Shown here piece by piece: positions 24,329-33,977 of a stretch of 64,000 bases of DNA. The number at the start of each line of letters is the position of its first letter. Position 1 is the first letter of the stretch. A program made the position numbers and the translations under genes. This DNA comes from JANQPX01 sp965204405 (GTDB lineage: Bacteria > Pseudomonadota > Alphaproteobacteria > Geminicoccales > Geminicoccaceae). The stretch spans positions 372,001-436,000 of the forward strand of contig CBDBEN010000005.1 in assembly GCA_965204405.1 (NCBI GenBank). The letters are read 5' to 3'. The notes below the pieces were generated by a model that was not told the DNA's origin, ran no database searches, and was given only the letters and a program-made list of their open reading frames with translations.

Positions 24329-26986
24329 ATGACCGACGACGAGGACCTCGATTCTGTCGAGACCCAGGAATGGCTGGACGCAATCGAAGACGTCATCGAC
24401 CGTGATGGCACCGATCGGGCACATTTCCTGTTGGACCGGGCGGTTCGGATGGCGCGTGAGAATGGTGCCAATCTGCCGTTTGGCGCCACCACCGCCTATC
24501 AGAACACCATTCCTGCCGATCAGCAGGCGCGGCATCCTGGCGACGCCGAGCTGGAATGGCGGATCAGGACGATCAACCGCTGGAACGCCATGGCCATGGT
24601 GGTCCGGCGCAACATGGTCAGTTCCGAATATGGCGGGCATATCGCGTCCTTTGCGTCGTCGGCGGTGCTTTACGATATCGGGCTCAACCATTTCTGGCGC
24701 TCCCGCACGGATGGGCATGGCGGGGATTTGGTGTTTTTCCAGGGACATGCGGTGCCGGGCATCTATGCGCGCGCCTTCATGCGCGGCCGCCTTACGGCGA
24801 AACAGCTCGACAATTTCCGTGTGGAATGTGGCGGGGAGGGGCTTTCCAGCTATCCCCATCCCTGGCTGATGCCGGATTTCTGGCAGTTCCCGACCGTCTC
24901 CATGGGCCTGGGGCCGCTGTCTGCGATCTACCAGGCGCGATTTATGAAATACATGCACAATCGCAGCCTGATCGACATGGCCGACCGCAAGGTCTGGGCC
25001 TTCCTCGGCGACGGTGAGATGGACGAACCCGAGAGTTTGGGCGCGATCAGCCTCGCCGCGCGGGAGGAACTCGATAACCTGATCTTCGTGGTGAACTGCA
25101 ACCTCCAGCGCCTCGACGGGCCGGTGCGCGGTAACGGCAAGATCATCCAGGAACTGGAGGGTGAATTCCGAGGTGCCGGCTGGAACGTGATCAAGCTGAT
25201 CTGGGGCGCCGGTTGGGACGATCTTTTGGAGAAGGATACGTCAGGCAAGCTTCGCCAGCTGATGGAAGAAACCGTCGACGGTGACTACCAGTCGTTCAAG
25301 TCGAAAGGCGGCGCCTATACCCGAGAGCATTTCTTCGGCAAGTACCCGGAAACCGCGAAGCTCGTGGAAGACATGTCGGACGAGGACATCTGGCATCTGC
25401 AGCGGGGCGGCCATGATCCGCACAAGGTCTACGCCGCCATGCACGCCGCCTCCCGCACCAAGGGGCAGCCGACGGTGCTGCTGGTCAAGACGGTCAAAGG
25501 CTACGGCATGGGTGAGGCCGGCGAAGGCCAGAACATAACCCACCAGCAGAAAAAAATGGCCGAGGACCAGCTCCGCGCCTTTCGCGACCGCTTCAAGATC
25601 CCGGTGGATGACAAGGACCTTGCCAAGGCACCTTATGTTCCGCTGACCAAGGAGCAAAAAGCATATCTCGACAACCACCGAAAGCAGCTTGGCGGCGATT
25701 TCCCGGTGCGCAAATGGCGGGACACCCCGAAGCTTGAGATCCCCGAGCTGTCAGCCCTTGATGCGCTTTTGAAATCCACGGGCGAGCGGCAGATTTCGAC
25801 CACCATGGCATTCGTCCGCGTGCTGAACACGCTCTGCCGCGATAAAAAAATCGGCAAGCATGTGGTACCGATCGTACCCGACGAAAGCCGCACCTTCGGC
25901 ATGGAGGGCATGTTCCGCCAGCTCGGCATCTACAGCACCAAGGGCCAGCTCTACAAACCCGAAGATGCCGACCAGCTCATGTATTACAAGGAGAGCAAGT
26001 CCGGCCAGGTCCTGCAGGAGGGCATCAACGAGGCGGGTGCCATGGCGGACTGGATCGCGGCGGCCACGGCGTACTCGGTCCATGGTGTGCCCATGGTACC
26101 GTTCTTCATCTACTATTCGATGTTCGGCTTTCAGCGAATAGGCGACCTTGCCTGGGCCGCCGGCGACAGCCGGGCGCGTGGTTTCATGGTCGGCGGCACG
26201 GCCGGACGCACCACGCTGAATGGCGAAGGTCTGCAACATGAAGACGGCCACAGCCATATTCTTGCCGGCACGATCCCCAACTGCATCAGCTACGACCCCA
26301 CCTTCGCTTACGAGGTCGCCGTGATCGTACAGCATGGCCTAAAGCGGATGTTCGTCGATCAGGACGATGTCTTTTTCTACCTGACGGTCATGAACGAGAA
26401 CTATGGGCACCCTGATATGCCGAAGGGCGTCGAGGATGGGATCATCAAGGGGCTCTACCGCTTCAGGAAAACGGCGCGTCCCGGCAAAAAGCATGTCAAT
26501 CTGATGGGCTCCGGCACCATCCTCCTGCAGGTGATCAAAGCGGCTGACATGCTGAAGGAGGATTTCGGCATCACCGCCGACATCTGGTCCGCGACCAGCT
26601 TCAACGAGCTTGCCCGCGATGGCCAGGATTCGTTGCGCGAGAGGCGGATGAACCCTACGGCCCGCAAACCGCGCGAAGCCTATGTTACCCGGATGCTGGC
26701 GGCATCGAAGGGGCCGGTGGTTGCGGCTACGGACTACATGAAAAATTATGTCGAGCAGATCCGGGCCTTCGTGCCGCAGGCGTTTCACGTGCTTGGTACC
26801 GACGGCTATGGCCGCTCCGACAGCCGAAAGGCGCTGCGCCGCCATTTCGAGGTGGATGCCGAGCATATCGCCGCGTCTGCCGTCTATGCGCTATTCGAGG
26901 AGAAGGCGATCAGTGCCGCCGATCTCAAGAAGGCTTACAAGAAATACGGGATCGATCCCGAGAAGACGAACCCGCGCACTGCCTAG
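24329..26986 (+). CDS. aceE: Pyruvate dehydrogenase E1 component, homodimeric type
   Basis: This enzyme decarboxylates pyruvate with thiamine diphosphate and acetylates the lipoyl domain of E2. At 885 residues it is the single-chain AceE type, not the alpha/beta type usual in many alphaproteobacteria. The thiamine motif begins at GDGEMDEPES (about 227) and ends near VNCNLQRLDGP. The catalytic centre segments HEDGHSHI and SYDPTFAYE are present in the C-terminal half. It opens an E1-E2-E3 operon and is separated from E2 by about 28 bp. Confidence 0.97.
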   Translation: MTDDEDLDSVETQEWLDAIEDVIDRDGTDRAHFLLDRAVRMARENGANLPFGATTAYQNTIPADQQARHPGDAELEWRIRTINRWNAMAMVVRRNMVSSEYGGHIASFASSAVLYDIGLNHFWRSRTDGHGGDLVFFQGHAVPGIYARAFMRGRLTAKQLDNFRVECGGEGLSSYPHPWLMPDFWQFPTVSMGLGPLSAIYQARFMKYMHNRSLIDMADRKVWAFLGDGEMDEPESLGAISLAAREELDNLIFVVNCNLQRLDGPVRGNGKIIQELEGEFRGAGWNVIKLIWGAGWDDLLEKDTSGKLRQLMEETVDGDYQSFKSKGGAYTREHFFGKYPETAKLVEDMSDEDIWHLQRGGHDPHKVYAAMHAASRTKGQPTVLLVKTVKGYGMGEAGEGQNITHQQKKMAEDQLRAFRDRFKIPVDDKDLAKAPYVPLTKEQKAYLDNHRKQLGGDFPVRKWRDTPKLEIPELSALDALLKSTGERQISTTMAFVRVLNTLCRDKKIGKHVVPIVPDESRTFGMEGMFRQLGIYSTKGQLYKPEDADQLMYYKESKSGQVLQEGINEAGAMADWIAAATAYSVHGVPMVPFFIYYSMFGFQRIGDLAWAAGDSRARGFMVGGTAGRTTLNGEGLQHEDGHSHILAGTIPNCISYDPTFAYEVAVIVQHGLKRMFVDQDDVFFYLTVMNENYGHPDMPKGVEDGIIKGLYRFRKTARPGKKHVNLMGSGTILLQVIKAADMLKEDFGITADIWSATSFNELARDGQDSLRERRMNPTARKPREAYVTRMLAASKGPVVAATDYMKNYVEQIRAFVPQAFHVLGTDGYGRSDSRKALRRHFEVDAEHIAASAVYALFEEKAISAADLKKAYKKYGIDPEKTNPRTA

Positions 26987-27014
26987 CCGGCCCATTCCAG
27001 AAAAGGTCAAGAAA

Positions 27015-28313
27015 ATGCCTGTGATCGAAGTGAAGGTGCCGGATATCGGCGATTTTTCGGATGTGCCGGTGATCGGAATCATGGTCGCCACCGGCGACGA
27101 GGTGCGTGAAGAGGACCCGCTGATCGAACTGGAGAGCGACAAGGCTACCATGGAAGTGCCGTCGCCCGTGACCGGCACGATCAAGGAAATCAAAGTCGCC
27201 GCCGGCGACACGGTTTCCCAAGGGTCATTGATCCTTCTGCTCGAAGCCGGCGACGCCAAAGCGCCGGTGGAAGCCCCCCATCCCGAAGGCGTGCAGGAGC
27301 CGGAAGCCCAGCCGCCGGCGGCGGTCGCCAGTAAGACCGAGGAACAGCCGGCCGCTGCCACCGGCAGCGGATTGACCAAGGTGGACGAAGCCAGCTTCGG
27401 CAAGGCGCACGCCTCACCTTCGGTACGTGCCTTTGCGCGAGAGCTGGGCATCGACCTCGGTGCCCTTACCGGCAGCGGTCGCAAGGGCCGCATCCTCCGC
27501 GACGACATCACCGCGTTCTTTAAACAGCACAGTCCGGGCGGTGCCGCCTCGGTGCAAGGCAGTCCCTCCCAGGGATCGGGCATCCCTCCGGTCCCTGTGG
27601 TCGATTTCTCCAAGTTCGGAGACGTCGAGGACGTGGAGATGCCGCGCATCAAGAAGATCTCGGGACCGGCGCTGCACCGCTCATGGCTGAACGTGCCCCA
27701 CGTCACCCACAATGAAGAGGCCGACATTACCGAGATCGATCAATACCGAAAGGAACTGGATACAACCGCCAAAGAAGAAGGCTACCGGGTCACCCTCCTC
27801 AGCTTCCTGATCAAGGCGAGCGTCTCGGCGCTCAAAACGCATTGGGAGGTCAATTCATCGATCCACCCGGACGGCGACAAGCTGATAAGAAAATACTTCT
27901 ATCACATCAGCTTTGCCGCCGACACGCCGAACGGGTTGATGGTGCCGGTAATCCGGGATGCCGACCGCAAGGGTATCATCGAGATTTCGAAGGAACTGGG
28001 CGACCTCAGCAAGAAAGCGCGAGACGGCAAGCTCAAGAGTGAGGAGATGCAGGGCGCCACCTTCACCATCTCGTCGCTCGGCGGCATCGGCGGGACGTCG
28101 TTCACACCGATCGTGAATGCCCCGGAGGTCGCGATCCTCGGCGTCACCCGCTCGAAGATGGCCCCGGTTTGGAACGGCAAGAAATTCAAGGCGCGCAACA
28201 TGCTGCCCTTATCGCTGAGCTACGACCACCGCGCCATCGACGGCGCACTCGCCGCGCGTTTTTGCGCCACGTTGAAACACCTGCTCGGCGACGTCCGCCG
28301 CATCATGCTTTAG
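27015..28313 (+). CDS. aceF: Dihydrolipoyllysine-residue acetyltransferase (E2)
   Basis: E2 transfers the acetyl group to CoA. The 432-residue chain has one N-terminal lipoyl domain with the modified Lys in ELESDKATMEVPSP (about residue 41). It then has an Ala/Pro-rich linker, a peripheral subunit-binding domain (about 135-170, from SPSVRAFARELG), a second linker and the catalytic domain ending in SLSYDHRAIDGA, where the active-site His lies. Start ATG at 27015 is chosen because the longer frame overlaps aceE and has no domain content. E. coli AceF has three lipoyl domains; this one has a single one. Confidence 0.96.
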   Translation: MPVIEVKVPDIGDFSDVPVIGIMVATGDEVREEDPLIELESDKATMEVPSPVTGTIKEIKVAAGDTVSQGSLILLLEAGDAKAPVEAPHPEGVQEPEAQPPAAVASKTEEQPAAATGSGLTKVDEASFGKAHASPSVRAFARELGIDLGALTGSGRKGRILRDDITAFFKQHSPGGAASVQGSPSQGSGIPPVPVVDFSKFGDVEDVEMPRIKKISGPALHRSWLNVPHVTHNEEADITEIDQYRKELDTTAKEEGYRVTLLSFLIKASVSALKTHWEVNSSIHPDGDKLIRKYFYHISFAADTPNGLMVPVIRDADRKGIIEISKELGDLSKKARDGKLKSEEMQGATFTISSLGGIGGTSFTPIVNAPEVAILGVTRSKMAPVWNGKKFKARNMLPLSLSYDHRAIDGALAARFCATLKHLLGDVRRIML

Positions 28314-28325
28314 GAGAGCGGCGAC

Positions 28326-30050
28326 ATGGCAGTGACGGAAATCAAGGTTCCCGACATCGGGGATTTTTCGGATGTCCCGGTGATCGGCATCATGGTTGCC
28401 GCTGGCGACACCGTGAACAAAGAAGATCCGTTGGTCGAGCTGGAGAGCGACAAGGCCACCATGGAAGTGCCGTCCCCGGTGGCCGGCAAAGTGGTCGAGA
28501 TCAAGGTCGTAGAAGGTGACAAGGTCTCCAAGGGTTCGCTTATTCTCACCATGGAGGTGTCGAACGCAGAACAGCCAAAAGCCGGCGCAAGCAAGCCGGC
28601 TGGCAGCGAGCAAATCAAGCCCGTCGTCGCTGACGACCATGCGGAGCTTCTCGTCTTGGGATCTGGCCCCGGCGGTTACACGGCGGCGTTCCGCGCTGCG
28701 GATCTCGGTCTCAAGACCGTCCTGGTGGAGCGCTATCCGAGCCTCGGCGGTGTTTGCCTCAATGTCGGCTGCATTCCATCGAAGGCACTCCTGCACGCTG
28801 CCAAGGTGATCACTGAGGCCGAAGAAATGAATGAATTCGGCATCGACTTCGGCAAGCCCAAAATGGATGTCGACGCGTTGCATGACTGGAAAGGAAGTGT
28901 GGTCGACAAGCTGACCGGCGGTCTAAAGAGATTGGCCAAGGGCCGGAAGGTGCAGGTGGCCGAGGGTGTCGGCAGGTTCGAAGGCGCTAACATTCTAGCC
29001 GTCGACACCAAGGATGGTGTCAAAAAAATCAGCTTCGATCAGTGCATCATCGCGGCCGGCTCGCAGCCGATCGAGCTGCCCTTCGTTCCCCATGACGACG
29101 AGCGCGTGATCGACAGCACCGGAGCGCTCGAGCTGGACGGCATCCCCGAGCGGCTTCTGGTGCTGGGCGGCGGGATCATCGGGTTGGAGATGGCCTGCGT
29201 CTACGACGCGCTCGGCTCCAAGATCACCGTGGTCGAGTTGATGGACCAGCTCATTCCCGGCGCCGACAAGGACATCGTTCGCCCACTGCATAAGCGTATC
29301 GAAAAGCGCTATGAGAAGATCCTGCTGAAGACCAAGGTGACAGCGGTCGAGGCCCAGAAGAAGGGCCTGAAGGTAACCTTCGAAGGCCCGGACGGCACGT
29401 TCGAAGACAGCTTCGATAAAATCCTGGTGGCGGTCGGGCGAGCCCCGAACGGCAAGAAGATCGGCCTCAGCGAGGCAGGCGTCACGGTGGACGAGCGCGG
29501 CTTCATTGCGGTCGACCGGCAGATGCGCACCAACCAGCTGCATATCTTCGCGATCGGCGACGTGGTCGGCCAGCCGATGCTCGCTCACAAGGCGGTGCAT
29601 GAGGGCAAGGTCGCGGCTGAAGTCGCCGCCGGACGCAAACGCGCCTTCGACGCCCGCGTGATCCCATCCGTTGCTTACACCGATCCCGAGGTTGCCTGGG
29701 TCGGCATGACCGAGAACGAGGCAAAGGCGAGCGGCAAAAAGATCGGCAAGGGTGTCTTCCCCTGGGCGGCCAGCGGCCGTTCCCTTTCGCTCGGTCGTGA
29801 CGAAGGCATGACCAAGCTGCTGTTCGACGAGGAGACCGACAAGGTCGTCGGCGCCGGCATCGTCGGTCCCAATGCCGGCGACCTGATCGCCGAGGTGGCG
29901 CTTGCCATCGAGATGGGCACTGACGCCGTCGATCTGGGGCACACCATCCACCCCCACCCGACACTCTCCGAAACGATCAACTTCGCCGCCGAGATGTTCG
30001 AAGGAACGATCACCGATCTCATGCCGCCGAAAAAGCGGGGAGGAAAATAA
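28326..30050 (+). CDS. lpdA: Dihydrolipoamide dehydrogenase (E3) with an N-terminal lipoyl domain
   Basis: E3 reoxidises the lipoyl group with FAD and NAD. The 574-residue chain has an extra N-terminal lipoyl domain (about 1-78, Lys in ELESDKATMEVPSP). The FAD site LGSGPGGYTAAF follows at about 115, the redox pair Cys144/Cys149 in CLNVGC, and the NAD site VLGGGIIGLEMA. The C-terminal HPHPTLSE contains the catalytic His. Lipoyl-E3 fusions are known in PDH operons, including some alphaproteobacteria. A ribosome site AGGAGAG lies just before the start, and the gene is 12 bp from aceF. Confidence 0.96.
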   Translation: MAVTEIKVPDIGDFSDVPVIGIMVAAGDTVNKEDPLVELESDKATMEVPSPVAGKVVEIKVVEGDKVSKGSLILTMEVSNAEQPKAGASKPAGSEQIKPVVADDHAELLVLGSGPGGYTAAFRAADLGLKTVLVERYPSLGGVCLNVGCIPSKALLHAAKVITEAEEMNEFGIDFGKPKMDVDALHDWKGSVVDKLTGGLKRLAKGRKVQVAEGVGRFEGANILAVDTKDGVKKISFDQCIIAAGSQPIELPFVPHDDERVIDSTGALELDGIPERLLVLGGGIIGLEMACVYDALGSKITVVELMDQLIPGADKDIVRPLHKRIEKRYEKILLKTKVTAVEAQKKGLKVTFEGPDGTFEDSFDKILVAVGRAPNGKKIGLSEAGVTVDERGFIAVDRQMRTNQLHIFAIGDVVGQPMLAHKAVHEGKVAAEVAAGRKRAFDARVIPSVAYTDPEVAWVGMTENEAKASGKKIGKGVFPWAASGRSLSLGRDEGMTKLLFDEETDKVVGAGIVGPNAGDLIAEVALAIEMGTDAVDLGHTIHPHPTLSETINFAAEMFEGTITDLMPPKKRGGK

Positions 30051-30143
30051 CAGGGGAGCTGTTAGGTCCCGACCGGAGTCGTCGACAGTCCTTGGTCATA
30101 TCCCGACCGACGGCCAGCTTGGGCGTTATTGTTTCTTCCCGAC

Positions 30144-31358
30144 CTATCGCAACCCCTCGGGCGCCAGGTCTCCGATCGAGCTTTCCAGCTTATCCGGCGT
30201 GTCGTCGCGGACGGTCTTTGCGGTTGGCGGCAGGGGTGTGTCGAACTGATAGCTAGGTTCGGACTGCTGCCGTCGCCAAGTCTCGAGCATCTCTTGCCAG
30301 GCACTCCTGAGCGTGCGCGGTGAGGGCATATCATGAGCGACCTCGCGATGTAGCTTCTTCAAGTTGTAGCAGGGGACGCCGGCATACATGTGGTGCTCGA
30401 TATGCCAATTCATGCGCCAGTAGAGGAATTCGGCCAGCGGATTGAGCGTCATTGAACGGACGCATTTTCTAAAATCGGGAACATTATCACGCAGCCCGCA
30501 GTGTTGCGTCAGGCCGACAAAGTAGGCGAGCCAATTCGCGGTAAAGGGGAAGAAGGTCAAGATAAGCGGCAGAACCCAAAGCCCAGTGATGATGGCGATC
30601 ACCAGCACCGATCCGTGAAAGAGCAGCAGCGCCCGCGACCACCAGATCGACTTTCGATATTGACCGGGCTGGTCGTCATGCAGGGCCTTAAGCCATTCGT
30701 TGATCGGCCTTTCGTCGGAGCCGACGATGCCAAAGGCTCCCATGATGGTGACGAAAATGGTTGAGATAAGCCCGCCCTTGCCGAAGGTGCGTCCCCTTTG
30801 CGTCAGGAGGTTGACCGTGAACAGCTGCAGAAGAAAGGTCTTTCCGGTCGACGGGTGCAGCGGCAGCAGGTTTTCGCGATCACCTTCGGGATGCAGCGTG
30901 TAGCGGTGGTGATAGGTGTGGCTGCTGGCATAGTCGAAAGGGTCCCACCAGCTCAGAAGACTGAACAGATACATGAAGGCTTTGTTGAGCCATTTGGTGC
31001 GGAACACCGTGCCGTGGCCAAGCTCGTGCGGGGCAACACCGACATAGAAGCTTCCGACCGTCCCATGGGCGAAGAGTGCGACGAAGAATCCAAGCCAGTT
31101 TGATTGCGACCAGAAGAGATAGACCAGCGTTCCTGTCAGAGCGAACAAGGCCAGGTGTCCGCCGGCTTGAAACCAGCCCTGCAGGTCGCTGCGCTTTGAA
31201 AGCTCGCGCAGCTTTCCCGCTTCCAGGGGACAGCGATACCAGTCGACCCGAAGTGATTTGCGGACGTCAGAAAGCGGTTGGTAGCTCACAGCGCCGTCTC
31301 CCTTATTGTTGACGCTTCTTTGACCATCGAGCAATGCAACAAAGCCTTTCTGTAACAA
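30144..31358 (-). CDS. Membrane fatty acid desaturase
   Basis: The 404-residue integral membrane protein has the three histidine boxes of the di-iron desaturase family. They are HELGHG (about 110), HTYHHRYT (about 145) and HIEHHMY (about 320), plus QHCG before the third box. About five hydrophobic segments surround them. It would insert a double bond into an acyl chain and could alter membrane fluidity. Regiospecificity is not readable. It converges on lpdA with a 93-bp gap and has no close operon partner; the nearest gene on its strand is a transporter relic about 300 bp upstream. Confidence 0.9.
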   Translation of the reverse strand: MLQKGFVALLDGQRSVNNKGDGAVSYQPLSDVRKSLRVDWYRCPLEAGKLRELSKRSDLQGWFQAGGHLALFALTGTLVYLFWSQSNWLGFFVALFAHGTVGSFYVGVAPHELGHGTVFRTKWLNKAFMYLFSLLSWWDPFDYASSHTYHHRYTLHPEGDRENLLPLHPSTGKTFLLQLFTVNLLTQRGRTFGKGGLISTIFVTIMGAFGIVGSDERPINEWLKALHDDQPGQYRKSIWWSRALLLFHGSVLVIAIITGLWVLPLILTFFPFTANWLAYFVGLTQHCGLRDNVPDFRKCVRSMTLNPLAEFLYWRMNWHIEHHMYAGVPCYNLKKLHREVAHDMPSPRTLRSAWQEMLETWRRQQSEPSYQFDTPLPPTAKTVRDDTPDKLESSIGDLAPEGLR

Positions 31359-31407
31359 TGTAGGCGCAAGCTTGGCCTGTCAAAACCGCATCTGTCCTAT
31401 CGATCTA

Positions 31408-31537
31408 TTATACCAACCCGTCTGGCTCTTGACCTGGCCCACCCCACTCCCCCGCCCAACCACCCGCAGGATCCCAACCATATCGGGTGGTTGGGCGGGG
31501 GAGCGGGATGGAACAGCTTCTAGGTGACTTGGTATTA
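31408..31537. repeat. 130-bp hairpin repeat, copy 1
   Basis: The element is bounded by TTATACCAA on the left and TTGGTATTA on the right, an 8-of-9 inverted pair. Inside is a perfect 20-bp inverted repeat (arms 31447-31466 and 31484-31503) around a 17-base loop, CAGGATCCCAACCATAT. A second 130-bp copy lies at 59844-59973 with flanks in the same orientation but with the loop inverted. It has no coding capacity. It occupies the intergenic gap between the desaturase and the transporter relic, where I see no other feature. Confidence 0.85.
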
Positions 31538-31655
31538 GGGCCTGCGGAAAGCTCGGCACATGGCCCGCAGGAATGGGGTGCAGGCCTTGATGATTGGAAG
31601 TCTACGGCCATCGGCGTAAAGCTTCGCCAGATCCGGGGCTTCCGAATCCGGACGG

Positions 31656-32068
31656 CTATGGCTTGTCCCGCAGCAACAGGCAGTCAGCGGGGTCGAGGAT
31701 AAGGTGGCAGGGCGTGCCGATCTCGAAAGCCATTCGGCAGTTCGGGCGCTCATAGAGTTCGTCCGGCGGTGCGATTTGCAGCATGTTGCCCTGATCCATG
31801 ACGGCGATGCGATCCGCCATGGAAAGCGCCTCTTCCTGGTCATGGGTCACGATGATGAAGGTAATGCCGACTTCGTGCTGGAGACGCACCAGCTTGAGGT
31901 GCATTTCTTCCTGAAGCTTGCGGTCCAGGGCGGAAAGCGGCTCGTCCAGCAGCAGCGCTTTCGGCCGCTTGACCAGTGCTCGCGCCAAGGCTACCCGCTG
32001 TCTCTGGCCGCCTGAAAGCTGATCCGGTTTTCTTTGACCAAAACCATTGAGCCGAACCATAGCCAGTG
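31656..32068 (-). pseudogene. Truncated polyamine ABC transporter ATPase (PotG/PotA-like)
   Basis: The coding part keeps the ABC signature (QLSGGQRQRVALARAL), Walker B (ALLLDEPLSALD) and the switch His (TFIIVTHDQEEAL). The N-terminal half with Walker A is missing, and the C-terminal regulatory domain is short. About 15 conserved codons lie upstream of the signature before homology stops at a junction near 32065. There the reading switches to the tail of a PotF-like gene in another frame. The gene cannot make a working ATPase. No permease genes of the system remain nearby. Confidence 0.85.
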
Positions 32069-32430
32069 CTTCTCTATCTCCTGGTCGTAAACCGCCACCT
32101 CGCAACGAGACAGAGTCTAGTCGGAAGGATAGATCGAGCTGTTGTTACGGTCCTCTTCGGGAATGAAGGTCATAGCGGCTTTACTGGCGCAGGGATATTT
32201 GATCTCGGCTGCGATCTGCCCGTGGACCTCGGCTTCGAGGATGTGGTTGATGAACTCGTGCGCACCGTCCGGGTTGGGGCCGCCGAACGGGATGCACATG
32301 GTGTCTTCCCAGAGGATGCTGCCCTCTTCCGGGACCATATAGGCGAGATCGTCATCCTCGCCCATCACCTGGAGAATATTGCCGTTCCACCCCATGCAAA
32401 CGTCCACCTCTCCGGCGATCAGCCGGTTGC
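32069..32430 (-). pseudogene. Broken polyamine-binding protein gene (PotF/PotD-like)
   Basis: The remaining piece is the C-terminal third of a spermidine/putrescine-binding protein. GEVDVCMGWNGNILQ is the conserved core, followed by DDDLAYMVPEEGSILWEDT and HEFINHILEAEV. A TAG stop at 32117-32119 interrupts the frame, yet homology continues beyond it as TLSRCEVAVYDQEIEKHW until the junction with the ATPase relic. The 5' part is absent: the frame is closed just upstream of the conserved core. The stretch 32431-32656 shows only frame-broken sequence with no gene of its own. Confidence 0.8.
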
Positions 32431-32656
32431 ATGATGCGTGCCGTAATTATCTTCATGAAGCAGGCATGGGTGTCATCGATCACCAAGCCTTGTGCGAAGA
32501 CCAGCTCGGATTCTTTATTGAGAAAGCTGGGAACGATATCGCCTGTTAGAGGGGCGGATAACGGGATGTAAAACTACTATGATGCGAAATACTGTCGAGG
32601 AAGCCTGAGTTGTCGCTGCTCGTAAACAACCCCGAAAAAAAATACCCGAACGTCCT

Positions 32657-33841
32657 TCAGCTCTTCACAGGCAATTTCCGTTTAAGCGCCGACAATCGCG
32701 ATCTGGCTATTTGTTTGGATCGAAAGAGAAACCGGCTGAGCTGCCCTTGGGCCGTTGCTGGGTGAAAGGCGACAAAACCGTTCAGTGGCCGCTGCTGCTT
32801 GACCCATTTTAGCTTGTAGCTGGCCGCCGTCTTGCCGAAGTCGACGCTTCTGACCTTGTCGATATCAATCAGGTGCTCGAGCATATAGGAAGTCAGTACG
32901 TCGCCAACATGATGCTGACGCATCTCATTATCAAAATGCCCCTTCTTTCCCGTGACATGGCCATCAGAAAGCATGCTCAAATCGGTAGCGACCGGCCGAT
33001 CGTCGAGATAAAGCAGGCCAAGGCGAAGCGTTCCGGCATCGGCGGCGGCTCGGATCAAAGCCGGCACGTGATCAGTATAGACTTCGTCCTTCTTCCAGCT
33101 TGCCTTTTGCACGGCCTCATAGTCTCGAATGCCATCCTCGAGGCCTTGCCCGCCTTTTATGAGCTCGAAACGAACCTGACCGATCTTCTCCAGTTTCGCT
33201 CTCAGTCGACGGATATTACGCCGGAGTTTTGCGGAACGGTCACCCATGAAATCCGCATAGCTTCGCCCGGCGATATCCTCGAAAACGATCGGCTCGTCGG
33301 GATAACCATATGTTTTGAATCCGGCACGCGTGAAGGACGCCTGCAGAGCCGCATTGGCGGGGATCGCCGGGTCAAGATGATTGAAGTCCAGAATCGAAAA
33401 ACGCTGAGCCTTCAAGTGAGTCGCAAGACCATCGAGCAGTTCGGCACAATCGCTGCCGGCCGTGTTGGTCACCGGGCCGAAATGAGCGGATTGGTAGTTG
33501 GTCATGGACATGCAGGTCTGCGGTCCAAGCTGGCTGCCCGAGATAACCGACCCGGCACGGCCAAGGGGTGTCAGAAGAGGCAGGATAAGCTGCTGCTCCT
33601 GATTCTCCCTGGATGCCGCGACGTAAAAGGTTGGGTGCTGACCCTGATCGAGGCAGGTGTAGCAAAAGACCCGATACCAAGAAAGGCCGTTGAAAAAGCG
33701 CCTTTCGTCTTCCTCCTCGAGTAACGCTTTTGCCGATGCGGGCAGTTCCTGGATGTCATGATAGCAATGGACCAAGGGCTGCCTTGCTGCCACGGGATCA
33801 CTGCTTCGGTAAGCAATTCCATCGACAATCGAACTGGACAT
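32657..33841 (-). CDS. GNAT-like acyltransferase of the CelD/BioF2 type
   Basis: The 394-residue soluble protein has two tandem GNAT-like halves. The C-terminal half (about 200-360) contains the segment FMGDRSAKLRRNIRR and the later VRSVDFGKTAASYKLKW. Both are typical of the acetyltransf_6 (CelD/BioF2-like) family often found in exopolysaccharide or lipid modification loci and related to FemAB. The substrate is unknown. It stands alone, and its upstream flank of about 130 bp shows nothing else. The start is taken at the ATG where homology-like sequence begins. Confidence 0.7.
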   Translation of the reverse strand: MSSSIVDGIAYRSSDPVAARQPLVHCYHDIQELPASAKALLEEEDERRFFNGLSWYRVFCYTCLDQGQHPTFYVAASRENQEQQLILPLLTPLGRAGSVISGSQLGPQTCMSMTNYQSAHFGPVTNTAGSDCAELLDGLATHLKAQRFSILDFNHLDPAIPANAALQASFTRAGFKTYGYPDEPIVFEDIAGRSYADFMGDRSAKLRRNIRRLRAKLEKIGQVRFELIKGGQGLEDGIRDYEAVQKASWKKDEVYTDHVPALIRAAADAGTLRLGLLYLDDRPVATDLSMLSDGHVTGKKGHFDNEMRQHHVGDVLTSYMLEHLIDIDKVRSVDFGKTAASYKLKWVKQQRPLNGFVAFHPATAQGQLSRFLFRSKQIARSRLSALKRKLPVKS

Positions 33842-33977
33842 GATGCAGAGCTTTTCGCTGATAGCTGCTAGGATAACGCTTGGTAGCGCAACGCCCGTGC
33901 TCTGTGAACATCAAGTCATCTACTTCAAGGTTAATATCGCCAAGAGTTGTGCTCTTTATGTTCCTTTGCTCCCATGC

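Noticed and set aside
28995..29957. 320-residue open frame on the minus strand inside lpdA
   Set aside because: It is an antisense shadow. The lpdA frame is intact, with FAD, NAD and redox motifs.
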